64,000 nt of DNA from Acidobacteriota bacterium (GTDB lineage Bacteria > Acidobacteriota > Blastocatellia > RBC074): positions 1 through 64,000 of the forward strand of contig JAFDVL010000078.1 in the NCBI GenBank assembly GCA_018268995.1, given 5' to 3'. Shown here piece after piece: positions 54,057-62,573 of the stretch. Under the pieces are notes generated by a model. That model was not told where the DNA came from and searched no databases. It worked only from the letters and a program-made list of their open reading frames with translations. Numbering within the stretch: position 1 is the stretch's first letter; each line of letters starts with the position of its first letter. The position numbers and the translations under genes were made by a program.

Positions 54057-56111
54057 GTGCAGATGGTTATGTTGCAGCGATTTCTTTTTGGCGATGATAT
54101 TTTTATTTCATATTCGCGCCGGGATGGGGCGGCTTATGCAGCGGCGCTGGCGAATGAGTTGTCCGCCCCAGCCTACGATTACTCATGTTTTTTGGATCAA
54201 TGGGGGGCGTCGGCAGCGAATACGTTATCCAAGGAAGTCTTACGGGCGTTGCGCCGCAGTTCCGTATTGGTGTTGATCGGGACGGAGGCCGCTGCCACCT
54301 CGCCGATGGTACGGCAGGAGGTGGCGCGATTTTCTCAGCGGGGCTGGTGGCGGCCTCATCGCCCGATTATTCCGATCAACGTGGGTGGTGTGTTGGATCG
54401 CGTGGCCTGGGAAGAACTCACGGGGTTGTATCGCGTCCCGGAAACGGTCGAAATCCAAACCAGCGGAATTCCCGCTGCCGAAACCATTCGCCTGATCGCC
54501 AACTCGCATTCCTTTACCCGCCGCAATCAACGGACGCGGTGGTTGTCCATGGGTGCCTTGGTGGTCTTGTTAGCATCGCTTGTTACTGGTGGCTTGGCTT
54601 GGCGGGAATCTCGCAAAGCCCTTGAGGCTGGGCGGGAAGCCGCGAGCCAAACGGAGATTGCGCGGCAACAGGAAGCTCTCGCCAAACAAAAAACCATTTA
54701 TGCCCAAGAGCAAGAACAGAAAGCCAAGGAGCAAACCGCCTATGCCTTAGAACAGCAACACACTGCTCAACGACAAACGGCCTACGCTCAGGAACAAAAA
54801 GCGATTGCTACGAGGAGTCAGCAGCAAGCGGAGTCCGCTGCGGAACGCGCGCGCCAGCAGGAGGCGCTTGCTAAGAAGAATGCCGAAATTGCTCGCCAAC
54901 AGGAACAAATTGCTCGCGCCAATGCACAGGAAGCGGAACGGCAGCAAGCGACGGCCCAAGCGGCTCGCCTGGCGGAAGAAGAAGAACGAAAGAAAAAGCT
55001 CCAGGCCGTAGAACTCCAGGCAAAAGCGGAAAAGCTCCAGGCGGAAGCGGAACAGGGGCAAAAAGAAGAATCCGCCCTGAAACTGATTACCGAGGCTAAT
55101 AGCAAGTTATTTCAGAATCCTCCGCAGACCATTCTCCAGGCCACGCAGGCGTTAACAACAAGCGCCGCTCCATCTGTAGCGGCGGCTGCACAGACTTCCA
55201 TTCAAACTGCGGTGAATCTCATTGATAAACGTCAGGGGATGATAAAAAAAGAGAATTGGGGCAGTGGGGGCTTAATTTCCCTGATTGCCTCGACTTGGTT
55301 TCAGGGGCCGTTAACTGCACGCTATGCTAGGAATGGTCGTGATCTCTTGCTCATAACCGAACGTGGGAAATCGGGGAACAATCCGCCAGGAGAAGCATAC
55401 CTGCTGAACACGGAGACATTGGAGATGACTGCTTTGGATAACCAGCCGAAGCCTGCTGTCAAACGGCGGTTGGAATACGTTGGGTTCAGCGATACTGATG
55501 AAAAAATTTATCTCGCCCGGCAATATGATGTTGAAGTGTATTCGAGAGATGGTGTGTTTCAGAAATTTTACCCTACGGGCGGTGGTTGTACTAAAGACCC
55601 CATTACGATTGTTCGTGGTGTAAATCAGGACAAACAGATTGTCTACGGAACGGGTGAAAACGGCGATGGCAGAGTCTCAGTTCTGGATGCGGTGACAGGT
55701 AAGTGCAGTACCCTGACTAATGGCATTCTGATTGGCTTTGAAGTCAGCCCTTCAGGAAAGACGGCTGCTTTGCTCAACCGGGATGGAACCGTCAAACTCT
55801 GGATGATGGCCAAAGGCGTTGCGCGGGAAGCGATTGTCACACTTCCCACAAAGAAAATTTTGTCGGCAGTTTTCAGCCCGGCCCCCAGGCAAGAAACCCT
55901 CCTGACCGCAGACGCCAACGGGGGCATCACGCTCTGGGCCATCAACGGATCAGCGTTTACTCCTGTCCGAACCTGGTCTCATCCTGAGAAATCCGTTGAA
56001 TATGCGGCGTTTGTTGCCGACGGGCAAATGATCGTGACAGTTACCAAAGAGCGAAATGTGTACCTTTGGTCTACAGACTCTGGCGCGCTTTTGTGGCCGC
56101 ACCGAGAATGA
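54057..56111 (+). CDS. TIR-domain protein with membrane helix, coiled coil and WD40-like repeats
   Basis: A 684-residue protein. The N-terminal TIR domain (residues 12-130) starts DDIFISYSRRDGAAYAAAL and has SPMVRQEVARF, placing a glutamate (E88) at the NADase position of TIR enzymes. One membrane helix (about 162-182) is followed by a long glutamine/glutamate/alanine-rich coiled coil (183-345) and a beta-propeller-like region to the end (GGITLWAINGS, NVYLWSTDSG). TIR proteins of this type act in signalling or NAD-depleting abortive defence. The start is uncertain among GTG 54057 and ATGs 54063 and 54069. The propeller seems short, perhaps truncated. Confidence 0.85.
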   Translation: MQMVMLQRFLFGDDIFISYSRRDGAAYAAALANELSAPAYDYSCFLDQWGASAANTLSKEVLRALRRSSVLVLIGTEAAATSPMVRQEVARFSQRGWWRPHRPIIPINVGGVLDRVAWEELTGLYRVPETVEIQTSGIPAAETIRLIANSHSFTRRNQRTRWLSMGALVVLLASLVTGGLAWRESRKALEAGREAASQTEIARQQEALAKQKTIYAQEQEQKAKEQTAYALEQQHTAQRQTAYAQEQKAIATRSQQQAESAAERARQQEALAKKNAEIARQQEQIARANAQEAERQQATAQAARLAEEEERKKKLQAVELQAKAEKLQAEAEQGQKEESALKLITEANSKLFQNPPQTILQATQALTTSAAPSVAAAAQTSIQTAVNLIDKRQGMIKKENWGSGGLISLIASTWFQGPLTARYARNGRDLLLITERGKSGNNPPGEAYLLNTETLEMTALDNQPKPAVKRRLEYVGFSDTDEKIYLARQYDVEVYSRDGVFQKFYPTGGGCTKDPITIVRGVNQDKQIVYGTGENGDGRVSVLDAVTGKCSTLTNGILIGFEVSPSGKTAALLNRDGTVKLWMMAKGVAREAIVTLPTKKILSAVFSPAPRQETLLTADANGGITLWAINGSAFTPVRTWSHPEKSVEYAAFVADGQMIVTVTKERNVYLWSTDSGALLWPHRE

Positions 56112-56287
56112 ATACATTGCGAAGTCGTAACTTGGGCGATTTTGGCATGCAGGAAAATTTCACTTTTACCATTGGTGGGGCGCACAATTGATTTCGGGAT
56201 CGTGTGCATCCAGGACAGGATACTGCCAGGATCAGCGTAAATGTCAACGTGCAGTATCCATACAAAGTAAACATTCAACCCATCGCC

Positions 56288-57550
56288 CAGGGCAATCGCA
56301 TGGTAGGTGAAAGCAGCGAATGGCTTTACAAGGAGCGGGTGCTGTGCTGAGGTGGGCAGCGATGACGACGCTGACTCCGATTCCACCTGCGCTGGGCGCG
56401 GCCCCGAGTGGCCGCTTCGCCCATTTTGCCGACTTGCGCGATCCGCGCAAACGTCCGCACGAGTGTGACCATTTACTCTTTGACATCATTAGCATTGCCA
56501 TCCTCGCCGTGATTTGCGGGGCGGATGAGGTGACGGCGCTAGAGACGTTTGGGCAAGCCCGCCAGGAATGGCTGCAGACTTTCCTCGCTTTGCCACACGG
56601 CATACCGTCGCACGATACGTTTGGGCGGGTGCTGGCGCGCTTGTCGCCGCGGGACTTCGAGCGTTGTTTTCGCCGTTGGGTGGCGAGTGTGGCGCAGTTA
56701 ACAGACGACGAAGTAGTGGCGCTGGATGGCAAGACGTTGCGGCGTGCGCACGCGCGTGCGCAGGGGCAAGGGCCGTTAGCGTTGGTGAGTGCGTGGGCGC
56801 AAGCCAATCGCTTGACCTTAGGGCAATACCAAGTCGCGGGCGACTCCAACGAGATCACGGCGGTACCGGAATTATTACGGCTCTTGGAGGTGAAAGGCTG
56901 CATCGTGACGGTGGATGCGCTCAACACGCAAAAGGACACGGCCAACGCGATTCGCGCGCAAGGAACCGAGTATGTCCTGGCGCTGAAAGCCAATCACGGC
57001 TTGTTATATGAGGCGGTGCGGGATTTGTGTGCCGCCGTCGAGGACAACCGCACGGCCAACCTGCCTTATGCGTCCTACCAGACACTGGACGGCGAACACG
57101 GGCGGATTGAGACGCGCCGCTATCTGAGCGTCGCGGCGGCGGACTTCTTACCCGGCTTTGCCGAATGGCGGGATTTAGTGAGTGTGGGAATGGTTGAAGC
57201 GACGCGGGAGGTGGGGGGAAAAGTAAGTGTCGAGAGGCGTTACTATTTAACCAGTCTGGCGGTGGATGCGCCGCGCTTGGCGCACGCCGTGCGCGGACAT
57301 TGGAGCGTGGAGAACAGTTGTCATTGGGTCTTGGACGTAGTGTTTGGCGAGGATCAGTGTCGGGTGCGCACGGGCCACGCCGCCGCAAACTTCGCGCTCT
57401 TGCGCCGTCTGGCTAATAGTTTGTTACAGCAAGAAAAGACGGCCAAGGTTGGGGTTGCCAACAAACGCTTTAAAGCGGCACTGGACCAGCGATACTTGCT
57501 CAAGGTGCTGAACCCGCCCGCTTCTCAATAGTTACCATGCGATTGCCCTG
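56288..57550 (+). mobile_element. Intact ISAs1-family insertion sequence (1263 bp)
   Basis: The ends are perfect 18 bp inverted repeats starting CAGGGCAATCGCATGG (56288-56305 and 57533-57550). The 8 bp sequence CCATCGCC flanks both sides (56280-56287 and 57551-57558), an unmistakable target duplication. One complete transposase gene fills the interior. Perfect ends and duplication mean the insertion is recent and the element may still be active. Confidence 0.96.
56362..57531 (+). CDS. ISAs1-family transposase
   Basis: DDE transposase of about 389 residues, full length for ISAs1. The N-terminus has FADLRDPRKRPHECDHLLFD and ALPHGIPSHDTFGRVLARL. The catalytic core shows DEVVALDGKTLRRA (first D), VDALNTQKDTANAI (second D) and the C-terminal RGHWSVENSCHWVLDVVF with the glutamate, then EDQCRVRTGHAAANFALLRR. 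I prefer the ATG at 56362; an upstream start at 56320 would add 14 residues of no family similarity. The gene lies within perfect terminal repeats and appears functional. Confidence 0.95.
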   Translation: MTTLTPIPPALGAAPSGRFAHFADLRDPRKRPHECDHLLFDIISIAILAVICGADEVTALETFGQARQEWLQTFLALPHGIPSHDTFGRVLARLSPRDFERCFRRWVASVAQLTDDEVVALDGKTLRRAHARAQGQGPLALVSAWAQANRLTLGQYQVAGDSNEITAVPELLRLLEVKGCIVTVDALNTQKDTANAIRAQGTEYVLALKANHGLLYEAVRDLCAAVEDNRTANLPYASYQTLDGEHGRIETRRYLSVAAADFLPGFAEWRDLVSVGMVEATREVGGKVSVERRYYLTSLAVDAPRLAHAVRGHWSVENSCHWVLDVVFGEDQCRVRTGHAAANFALLRRLANSLLQQEKTAKVGVANKRFKAALDQRYLLKVLNPPASQ

Positions 57551-57612
57551 CCATCGCCAGCTATTTCAACTGGACGATCATTTGGCCACCGCTGGCTCAA
57601 CAGAAATGATCT

Positions 57613-58500
57613 CTACTCTCCTCTTCCTACTGCGACAAAGCCCGCCCAGAAAAACGGGTGACTGGTGATGCCACCTTGCTGCAAGAGTTGTAATGAGGAT
57701 TGTTGCAGCGCCTTGGCAATGGACAACGGGGGCTTTTGCCTATCCCCTCGCAGCCGCCGATGGAAGTCGAGCATGAGCTTCGCGGTCGTGGCGGAATCCA
57801 CTTTCCATTGACTGGCAATCGTGGTGGGGCAGCCCGCGATAAAAAAGGCCCAGCTTAATCCGATCATTCTCTCCCCGGTGCCAATTTGGCCGCGCGCCGT
57901 TTCGCACGCAGAAAGCACTGCAAGCCGAGCCTGCAAGTTGAGCCGCATAATCTCCCATGCTTCCAACATCCCGTCTTCGTTGGTATCGCCTTGCGCCAAG
58001 ACTAATCGCGAATAGAGTGGGCTGGCATCGTCCAGCACGCCGTGGGTCGCAAAATGCAAGATGGCGTACGACGTGGCTTCGGCTTTGGCGCGGTCTTCGC
58101 GTACGGCTGCTCCGAGATAGACGCGTGCGGCAGAAGCACCGTAAAGATTTTGCAATGCGTTGACTTCGCGTTCCGCATCCGGCAATGGATCCATTGGAGC
58201 GCTACGCGGCGCAATTTGGTGGAGCGCTGTTACCTTGGCTCCAACGGTTGGATTGCCGAAGGCAAGCAAGACGTTTTTTTCATTGGCCGTCGCGCGCGGC
58301 TTTCGCATTTCACGCAAACGGTGAGCGATGGTGCATAGGAAAGCGCGGCTGTTTCAAGCAACGTGCGCCCGGTCGGATTGGTCAGCGCCTGGGATGGTAA
58401 ATCTCACAATGGGCCATCAGGAGAGAGACTCAATTGGTTCGTCCTGAGCAATGGCGCTAGGGGAACTGCAAAAGCAAGGTACAAGGTTAATGCGCTGATA
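57613..58500 (-). pseudogene. Decayed CHAT-domain gene (C-terminal remnant)
   Basis: The last 234 codons (57613-58317) encode a CHAT domain with intact-looking dyad segments YAILHFATHGVLD and LAVLSACETARGQ. Upstream, the normal continuation lies in another frame: LLETAALSYAPSLTV ends exactly where LREMRKPR should follow, so one base is missing near 58316-58320. Further upstream LSLSPDGPL is followed by TGA (58404-58406) where CHAT proteins have tryptophan (PDGPLWDLP). The protein-like sequence fades near 58500. With a frameshift, a nonsense codon and no TPR part, it is a pseudogene, possibly once a partner of the neighbouring TIR gene. Confidence 0.82.
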
Positions 58501-58713
58501 CGCTAAACGGGAAGGAGGGTTGCTGAAGAAACCGGGCCAACCATACGTTGCTGAATTGTAGGTAGGAGGCGGCGAATTCGGTCTGCGTAAATCCTAGGAT
58601 GCCGCCACGATTGTTAAGAGACTTCAACTAAGGTACTACCCTTTGGGTGCCATTTCAGCAACGGCAGGCACTAGAGTGACTTTGCCCTCTGCTATGCCTG
58701 TCATTGAAAATAC

Positions 58714-58884
58714 TAGAGTTGTTGCGATGAAAAAAGCCCGTAGTCTCGAGATTCAAGCGATTGTTGGTCAAAGCCGGTAACTCACAAAATGTTCGAGTTT
58801 GCTCGAAATTTCCAATTTTGGTCAGCGGGGCAACCAAGCTAAAGAACAGCTAAATTGTTGATTCTTAACATCGCAACAACTCTA
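58714..58884. mobile_element. MITE-like element with perfect 16 bp inverted ends
   Basis: TAGAGTTGTTGCGATG (58714-58729) and its exact complement (58869-58884) bound 171 bp. If the outer TA on each side is a target duplication, the ends are 14 bp, the pattern of Tc1/IS630- or IS5-derived miniature elements. The interior has a small TTCGAG..CTCGAA hairpin and no gene. It sits between the CHAT relic and the XRE regulator gene. Confidence 0.55.
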
Positions 58885-58971
58885 TTAAATAGTCAGCAGC
58901 CATCTGTAGGTCAGAATTGCTTATGTAGTATCACCAAAATCATAATTCATGGGCGGAAATATAGTATCGGG

Positions 58972-59274
58972 CTAACCCGAACCTCTTACAATATTGCCTG
59001 CACTCTTCTCAAAGCTAGGAATTTGGCTAGGTAAGTCTAGGGTATCATCAATCAAAACATCCACATAAACGTTCGCTATCTTCGCATATCTCAACAAAAC
59101 GAGTAGTGGGGGCTCCCGTTGGTCAGTTTCATAAATACTGATTCGACTACGCTCAAGTGTCTCGCCAAGACTGAGTCGTTCAAGCATTTCGTTTTGCGAA
59201 AGCCCTAGCGATTCCCGAATATAACGCAGTTTTTCGGCCAACCGTTCTGGTCGTTGTCTTGACGCGCTTCCCAT
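58972..59274 (-). CDS. XRE-family helix-turn-helix regulator
   Basis: A 100-residue DNA-binding protein. The helix-turn-helix spans about residues 10-66: LAEKLRYIRESLGLSQNEML, then ISIYETDQREPPLLVLLRYA and KIANVYVDVLIDD. This is the classic Cro/C1 layout, with a short tail and no second domain. A G-rich ribosome-binding site precedes the ATG. A 16 bp dyad (59325-59340) lies about 50 bases upstream and could be its operator. The divergent neighbour is the PHAX/sigma-like pair, which it may also regulate. Confidence 0.87.
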   Translation of the reverse strand: MGSASRQRPERLAEKLRYIRESLGLSQNEMLERLSLGETLERSRISIYETDQREPPLLVLLRYAKIANVYVDVLIDDTLDLPSQIPSFEKSAGNIVRGSG

Positions 59275-59324
59275 CAGGCTTGCCCCCCTGATGGAATAAC
59301 ATTTTCAATTGCCCCCTTGATTTT

Positions 59325-59340
59325 AGTTACAAATGTAACT
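59325..59340. promoter_or_regulatory. Candidate operator dyad upstream of the XRE gene
   Basis: AGTTACAAATGTAACT has perfect 6 bp arms around four central bases. It lies in the divergent space between the XRE gene and the PHAX gene, the usual place for an autoregulatory operator. Binding is inferred. Confidence 0.4.
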
Positions 59341-59644
59341 ACTATTGCCGGGTTGTATCTTTCCGCCGAGAGCTTTCTTCTTTTTGGCTCCCTGGCAATT
59401 TCCATCGTCAGCGTTGCGATTGCACGTTGTCCATGGTTCGTGACTCGATTGATCCGGTTAGTTTGGAGTCGCCAGCATACCAATTCTGAGAGCCATCGTC
59501 ATCCCACTGACAGCGTTTTAGAAACATCGCCTATCCCCTCGGCTCTCTTTTTCCCGATTACAAATCCTCACGTTATTCCTCTCTCTGAAATTACGGTTTT
59601 CGCTTTTATTTATCGGCTATCGCGCAAGAAAACGGATAGAGGAT

Positions 59645-59941
59645 ATGGCAATAGATTTGAAGGAACTACCGAGGCCGCAACTCGCTCGTCGCTTGGCTGA
59701 AATGCTGGGCGCGAACGATCCGCCGTCGCTAATCAGAGTGAGGGAAATTGTCTTACAGCACGGTAACCGCTACGCCGTTCGGTTGCTCTTGCGGACGCAA
59801 AAAATTACCGCAGAGGGCGGTTGGACGTTACCGAGAAAACGAGCAGCTAGACAATCCCTCAAGCCGGTAGACATTTTTCTTCGACTTCATGAGATTTACC
59901 AGCGTCCTGCGCAAACGCTTCTCACCAGTGTCCGCGATTGA
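59645..59941 (+). CDS. PHAX-like RNA-binding domain protein
   Basis: A 98-residue protein whose central part resembles the RNA-binding domain of PHAX (phosphorylated adaptor for RNA export): LIRVREIVLQHGNRYAVRLL, then RTQKITAEGGWTLPRKRAAR and VDIFLRLHEI. The G-N--A--LL-T-----GG---------R and final F-L-L pattern is kept, although the usual RTPGG motif is diverged. PHAX domains occur in scattered bacteria with unknown roles, presumably RNA binding. GAGGAT precedes the ATG. The sigma-like gene follows after 19 bases, so they are probably one operon. Confidence 0.65.
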   Translation: MAIDLKELPRPQLARRLAEMLGANDPPSLIRVREIVLQHGNRYAVRLLLRTQKITAEGGWTLPRKRAARQSLKPVDIFLRLHEIYQRPAQTLLTSVRD

Positions 59942-59960
59942 CGAAACAGAGGATTCGGCT

Positions 59961-60524
59961 ATGAACAACGACAAAGATCAACACGCCCGCGAAAATAGGA
60001 AGTTTGCGCCCTCAACTCTTATTCTGGCTCGGTTACATGCGCTCAAGTCCGAAGACATTGACCGACTACGAGCAATAGCTCAATGGGCAAGCCGAGGGAT
60101 GGGGGATTTGAGCGAAGATATTTTTCAAGAGGCAATTAAACGATCTCTGACATTGGAGAGGAAATGGTATGAAGGAGATGATTTCTTGAGCTTTCTGACA
60201 AGCGCCATTTGTAGCCTTGCCTATAATTGTCGGCAGGATCGCTATTATCAACGCTGCGATAGCGTGTTCTTGGCAAATGGGCAATCATCCTCAAGTGGGA
60301 ACCATCACTTGCCATTGCGATTTCAGCATCTCGACCTTACCGATTTAATTTTCGATGAAATTTTGCAGGGATTTGCAGGAGATGACATCGCCCAACAAAT
60401 TCTGTGCTGCCGACAGTTTGGGTTTACTGCCGCTGAGACGAGACAGATGCTTGGCCTTGGCGAGCAGGCTTATGCAGCAGCGTGTAAACGCATCTCTCGC
60501 CGCAGAGGTGGCTACACTTTTTAG
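59961..60524 (+). CDS. Sigma-70-like protein (PHAX operon)
   Basis: A 187-residue protein with a sigma-like layout. A region-2-like helix set (GDLSEDIFQEAIKRSLTLER, then DDFLSFLTSAICSLAYNCR) and a region-4-like end (QILCCRQFGFTAAETRQMLG, EQAYAAACKRISRRRGGY) are present. The ATG at 59961, with a GAGGA site, is preferred over an upstream start that overlaps the PHAX gene. It could be a specialised sigma factor or a DNA-binding relative. A similar protein of the opposite strand lies at 61035-61697, and the two genes are convergent around an unknown gene. Confidence 0.62.
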   Translation: MNNDKDQHARENRKFAPSTLILARLHALKSEDIDRLRAIAQWASRGMGDLSEDIFQEAIKRSLTLERKWYEGDDFLSFLTSAICSLAYNCRQDRYYQRCDSVFLANGQSSSSGNHHLPLRFQHLDLTDLIFDEILQGFAGDDIAQQILCCRQFGFTAAETRQMLGLGEQAYAAACKRISRRRGGYTF

Positions 60525-60607
60525 ATTATTGACCTGAATGGCGTGCAAACCAGGGAGAAAATCACGATTTCATTGTCTGAAAGTAGATCAACGGACAATC
60601 TCAGACT

Positions 60608-60979
60608 TTATGGTTGGCGTGTATTTTTTGTATCAGGACACTGCTGAGGTTCGTCTTGTTGGGGTAGCAATCCATCATCAAAACTATTTGTCGGGAAAGA
60701 CCCTGTATCAAGGCCGAAAAGCTGACGCATTTCTTTTTCGATATCCTGTAAGTTGAAGGATATGGGCAAATTTTGCAGTTTCATTGGTAACGGAAGCCCC
60801 AACTTCTCGAAAGTTGACTGGGTATTTTTTCTGAAGTCATACGCTTCTGCAAGCAGGTCAACATCCTTATTCTTTAATAATTGTAAAAATTCCTCGTCTG
60901 GCAGGTTGATAATATCGGTTACAAGTTCCGACGCTAGGTCAAAGCAATCGTCCCCTGATTTCTCCCAATAATTTTCCAT
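60608..60979 (-). CDS. Hypothetical acidic small protein downstream of a sigma-like gene
   Basis: A 123-residue, acidic protein starting MENYWEKSGDDCFDLASELV. Helical N-terminal half (LPDEEFLQLLKNKDVDLLAE) and a polar, glutamine-rich C-terminus. No signal peptide, membrane helix or known domain. A TAGGAG ribosome-binding site precedes the ATG, so it is probably translated. It follows the sigma-like gene (61035-61697) by 55 bases on the same strand. By analogy with other sigma loci it could modulate that factor, but nothing in the sequence shows an anti-sigma domain. Confidence 0.62.
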   Translation of the reverse strand: MENYWEKSGDDCFDLASELVTDIINLPDEEFLQLLKNKDVDLLAEAYDFRKNTQSTFEKLGLPLPMKLQNLPISFNLQDIEKEMRQLFGLDTGSFPTNSFDDGLLPQQDEPQQCPDTKNTRQP

Positions 60980-61034
60980 AATATATTCACTCCTATAAAG
61001 AAACGCTTGAGTAGCTTATCATTTATATCATTTG

Positions 61035-61697
61035 TCAGTATCCGCTTGGAAAATAATTTCTCGTCCCCTTCGGAATCCAGATTTTATCTCTTTCTAGCAT
61101 CCTTTTTGCTACACGCTTAATTTGCCTCCAAGCACTATCATAAATTTTATTGTCTATTCCGAGGGTTACCATTATTTCTGCCTGCTCTTTTCCTTGGATT
61201 AACTCGCGCAGCACTTTTTGCGCAATCGGGCTGCTAAACAGTTCTGCTAACAGGGTAGCCCAGACCGCGTTGATTTCAAGTTTATTATCAACGCATAGAA
61301 AAGAATCGGGGGAACTGTAAGTATGACTAGCAGCAATGTTTACTTTATTCGCTAATTCCTTTTCGTCAGGGTGCTGCCTTGCTTTACCATACCCCTTAAT
61401 CTTCCATTTCCAAGCAATGCTTCGCATGGTAGAGAGAACAAAGAGAAAGAAAGAAGGCTGCTTTTTATAATACCACTTCCTTTCCTCTCCCAAAATTTGT
61501 GCAAAAGCCTCTTGAATTAAATCTCTTTCCAAATCATCTAAAATTAACCTCGTGAAAGTGCGTCCCGCATATTTTAGCTTTAACATAGCCACGATATTAT
61601 CGTTTAATTCAATGATAGAGTCTCTGATCTGTTGCGGCGAGGCAATATCAAGGGGGTCTGGCTCTTGGTATGGGGTAATATTGATTTCTTCAGGCAT
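61035..61697 (-). CDS. Sigma-70-like protein
   Basis: A 220-residue protein. Region-2-like segment LERDLIQEAFAQILGEERKW followed by FFLFVLSTMRSIAWKWKIKG, and a region-4-like end ELIQGKEQAEIMVTLGIDNK then WRQIKRVAKRML. The order and spacing parallel the 59961-60524 protein, so they are distant homologues of the same sigma-like group. The start is an ATG followed by PEEINITPYQEPD. Together with the small acidic protein gene downstream, it forms a mirror image of the PHAX/sigma-like pair. Confidence 0.62.
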   Translation of the reverse strand: MPEEINITPYQEPDPLDIASPQQIRDSIIELNDNIVAMLKLKYAGRTFTRLILDDLERDLIQEAFAQILGEERKWYYKKQPSFFLFVLSTMRSIAWKWKIKGYGKARQHPDEKELANKVNIAASHTYSSPDSFLCVDNKLEINAVWATLLAELFSSPIAQKVLRELIQGKEQAEIMVTLGIDNKIYDSAWRQIKRVAKRMLERDKIWIPKGTRNYFPSGY

Positions 61698-62573
61698 GAA
61701 TATTCCTCAAAATCAAGAGCATTATCAGGTAGCTAAAAATTTTATCCTTTTTGTCCAAATTACCCGCACTCAGTAGTGATTCTAGATTTAGATAGAAAAT
61801 AACACTGAGTACAGGAAATCACATTGATAATCAACAAAATGACGTTATCAATTGGGGGCGGCGTAAGGCACGCTTTGGTTGCCTACCTCTTGCAAAAAGT
61901 CAGAAATTTTAAGAGAAATAGCCATCTTAAAAAAATACATAACAACTGTTAGGGCGTTGCCGAGCACGCAAAGTCGCCAAAGAACATACAACTTAAAAAT
62001 ACCACATCTAGCAGGTGTTTTGGACGCCTTAACCCAAAACTGTTTCCTCAAAATTATTTACGAGGCGGCGCTTTGCTGATGATATTGATTTTTCGCGGTT
62101 GCCTCGTGAAACGTGACAGTTGTCAATATTTGCACGGTTTCCAATACTCGCCTACAGTAAGTGCGGGAAACCGCTTTTCACTGTTTGTTTTCAGCAGTTT
62201 GCAAAGTATTGAAAAGCGCATGGAGGGCAAGAATTCTAAAGATTCAGCCCCTACCACCGATTTCATTCCTCATCATATTGATCGTGACTTAATCGCTCAA
62301 ATTTTTTTTCGGTCGTTGTCCAAAAACGATTCTCGCATTAGCTATTAGTAATTGCAGACCAAATAGCACAAACAACACCGAGTGAAACAAAACCCTTCGC
62401 GGGCGAGGCATTGACCTCGCCCTTGACCAAAGGGAGCCGCGCCCTCTTTGGAATCCCTCGTTTGGAATTCGGCGACCCCGCCACAAGCAACGGGACATTC
62501 TTTTTCAGTAAACCAGGACAAGGCAATTTAAAATTGTCTTTTAAGAAGTTTATACAGATGAAGGAGATGTGCA
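61698..62573. other. Mostly non-coding region with one frame leading into the exonuclease gene
   Basis: About 870 bases. A 42-codon frame starting MEGKNSKDSAPTTDF (62220-62348) ends at TAG. After it another frame without an ordinary start codon runs about 80 codons (VIADQIAQTTPSETKPF, GNLKLSFKKFIQMKEM) and stops just inside the exonuclease gene. These could be two halves of one frameshifted gene, but no domain is recognised. A GGGCGAGG..CCTCGCCC hairpin (62401-62422) lies within. Promoters for the minus-strand sigma-like gene must also be here. Confidence 0.35.

Larger units (their letters stand above)
56156..57609 (+). pseudogene. Short gene remnant interrupted by the ISAs1 element
   Basis: Joining the DNA on both sides of the IS and dropping one 8 bp target copy gives a continuous frame: NFTFTIGGAHN, a TGA at 56188, FRDRVHPGQDTARISVNVN, VQYPYKVNIQPI, ASYFNWTIIWPPLAQQK, and a stop at 57607. 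The healed stop lies three bases from the end of the convergent CHAT relic. The peptide is not recognised and has an internal stop, so it is either an already decayed gene or chance. The IS insertion would in any case have cut it. Confidence 0.3.

Noticed and set aside
56244..56993. 249-codon minus-strand frame within the insertion sequence
   Set aside because: Antisense shadow of the transposase gene; rich in serine, arginine and cysteine with no family resemblance.
58655..58837. A 60-codon minus-strand frame in the gap before the XRE gene
   Set aside because: It runs across the end of the MITE-like element with no ribosome-binding site, so it is probably chance.
59317..59700. A 127-codon plus-strand frame and a 69-codon minus-strand frame around the XRE/PHAX gap
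   Set aside because: The plus frame begins at a TTG in the middle of the candidate regulatory region and overlaps the better-supported PHAX start; the minus frame overlaps the XRE start. Both look accidental.
61848..62051. Minus-strand 67-codon frame in the gap before the exonuclease gene
   Set aside because: No ribosome-binding site, no recognisable domain and biased composition, so not called.
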